Source: Odoribacter laneus YIT 12061 (GTDB lineage: Bacteria > Bacteroidota > Bacteroidia > Bacteroidales > Marinifilaceae). From it: a stretch of DNA of 64,000 nucleotides. The notes under the pieces are model-generated. The model searched no databases and was not told where the DNA came from. It saw only the letters and a list, made by a program, of their open reading frames with translations. Positions 63,120-64,000 of this stretch are shown one piece after another. Location of the stretch: assembly GCF_000243215.1 (NCBI RefSeq), contig NZ_JH594597.1, positions 71,005 to 135,004 of the forward strand, read 5' to 3'. Both the position numbers and the translations under genes were made by a program. Position 1 is the stretch's first letter. Each line of letters starts with the position of its first letter.

Positions 63120-64000
63120 ATGAAAAGCTTTCTAAAATATACTCTCGCTACCATCGTCGGAGTTATTATTGTAAATTTTATCCTTTTACTGATCGGTTTC
63201 GCCATTATCGGTACGCTTTCGAAACTAGGCGAACAAGTAGTGGATGTCAAAGAAAACAGTATTCTTCGCATCCAATTGAATAATGCAATCCCCGACAGGA
63301 GCTCGAACAATCCGTTTAGTGATTTCAGTTTATTTTCTTTCAAACCAGGGATATCGTTAGGATTAAATGATATTTTGAAAAATATAGAAAAAGCCAGCCG
63401 GGATCCCCGCATCCAAGGTATATATTTAGACCTGACAGATATTCAGAGTAACTTTGGAGGATTGGCCACTACGGAAGAAATCCGGGAAGCTCTGAAAGAT
63501 TTTAAAAAAAGCGGAAAATTTATTTACAGTTATGCCAATATGGGATATAGCCAAAAAAGCTATTATCTGGCTACGGTAGCAGACAGTATTTTTGTCAATC
63601 CGGAAACGCCCCTCATGTTAATGGGTATGGGAGGAACCACCTTTTTTTACAAAGATATGCTGGACAAAATCGGCATAAAAGTGGATATTGTAAAAGTAGG
63701 AAAATACAAATCAGCCGTAGAACCCTTTACTCAAACAGAAATGAGCGCTTCAAACCGGGAACAGATTGAAGTATACCTGCATTCTTTATGGGGTACCCTC
63801 CTACAGGGTATTTCCAACACCCGTTCTATTTCGGTTGACAGTTTAAATTCTCTGGCCGATCAGGTGGAGTTCCGTTCGCCTCTGGAAGAAAAAGCCTACG
63901 GTCTCTTTGACGGTGTCCTTTACGAAGATCAGGTGCTTGCACTGTTAAAAGAAAAATGCGGACGAAAAGAAAAAGATAAGCTAAATTTCATCAAGCTTTC
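63120..64000 (+). CDS. sppA: Signal peptide peptidase SppA, 67-kDa type (cut off by window end)
   Basis: The frame starts at the ATG at 63120 and stays open to the window end (about 293 residues seen). An N-terminal membrane helix (about 9-35) is followed by a crotonase-like protease domain. The sequence DIVKVGKYKSAVEPFTQTEMS near residue 200 matches the region of the catalytic Lys in 67-kDa SppA. The enzyme degrades leftover signal peptides at the inner membrane. The second repeat with the catalytic Ser lies beyond the window. Confidence 0.9.
   Translation, partial: MKSFLKYTLATIVGVIIVNFILLLIGFAIIGTLSKLGEQVVDVKENSILRIQLNNAIPDRSSNNPFSDFSLFSFKPGISLGLNDILKNIEKASRDPRIQGIYLDLTDIQSNFGGLATTEEIREALKDFKKSGKFIYSYANMGYSQKSYYLATVADSIFVNPETPLMLMGMGGTTFFYKDMLDKIGIKVDIVKVGKYKSAVEPFTQTEMSASNREQIEVYLHSLWGTLLQGISNTRSISVDSLNSLADQVEFRSPLEEKAYGLFDGVLYEDQVLALLKEKCGRKEKDKLNFIKL

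Overview
The window looks like chromosomal DNA of a gut-type member of the order Bacteroidales. The evidence is several promoters of the Bacteroidetes form (TTTG, about 19-20 bases, TAnnTTTG), a Bacteroidales fimbrial operon (DUF3575, DUF3868, fimbrillin-like lipoproteins), an anaerobic sulfatase maturase, a DUF4290 gene, an EF-G2-type factor and an IS4351-like IS30 element. The genus cannot be fixed from the sequence; an Odoribacter-like organism is only a guess.

Layout. 1-700: tRNA-Gly and tRNA-Leu, then two copies of a 31-base palindrome. 0.7-8.5 kb: a CMD-family protein, an untranslated stretch ending in a terminator (possible small RNA), anaerobic sulfatase maturase plus aldo/keto reductase, ClpB, a DUF4159 protein, RsmE and a small membrane protein. 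8.6-10.8 kb: an EF-G paralogue that lacks the catalytic histidine. 11-19.9 kb: the Kdp potassium system read leftward (30-aa small protein, kdpF, kdpA, kdpB, kdpC, a porin-like protein, a truncated KdpD, a separate histidine kinase). 20.2-30.6 kb: rightward surface-protein genes, a LruC-domain lipoprotein and a six-gene fimbrial operon. 31-32.4 kb: an orphan NtrC-type response regulator that is the best candidate partner of the Kdp kinase. 32.5-43.7 kb: a metalloprotease, metK under a SAM-II riboswitch, a membrane protein, kdtA, mtnA with a class II aldolase (methylthioribose salvage), a secreted peptidase, a MATE exporter, a PseB-like dehydratase and a HAD hydrolase. 44.2-48.6 kb: pstSCAB and an APS/PAPS reductase. 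48.6-53.3 kb: an FtsX-type permease and an acyltransferase, each bounded by the 31-base palindrome. 53.4-64 kb: tRNA-Leu, a TonB-dependent receptor, PcrA helicase, a DUF4290 protein, FolK, an IS30 element, MurA and the start of SppA.

How the parts work together. The Kdp block encodes a high-affinity K+ pump. Its sensor is split into a soluble KdpD module and a separate membrane kinase, and no KdpE lies beside it. A candidate sigma-54 promoter with a perfect 10-bp inverted repeat upstream, together with the sigma-54 activator 11 kb away, suggests that the fimbrial and LruC genes were inserted between a regulator and its operon. metK, mtnA and the aldolase form a methionine/SAM and methylthio-salvage neighbourhood. 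pstSCAB forms the phosphate importer. The fimbrial operon encodes outer-membrane assembly factors followed by five lipoprotein subunits; three carry an Arg-Ala site that could be used for maturation.

The points most worth a second look are the 31-base palindrome family, the small protein ahead of kdpF, the EF-G2 and MurA active-site substitutions, the SAM-II aptamer placed about 107 bases from its gene, and the possible small RNA near 1.4 kb.
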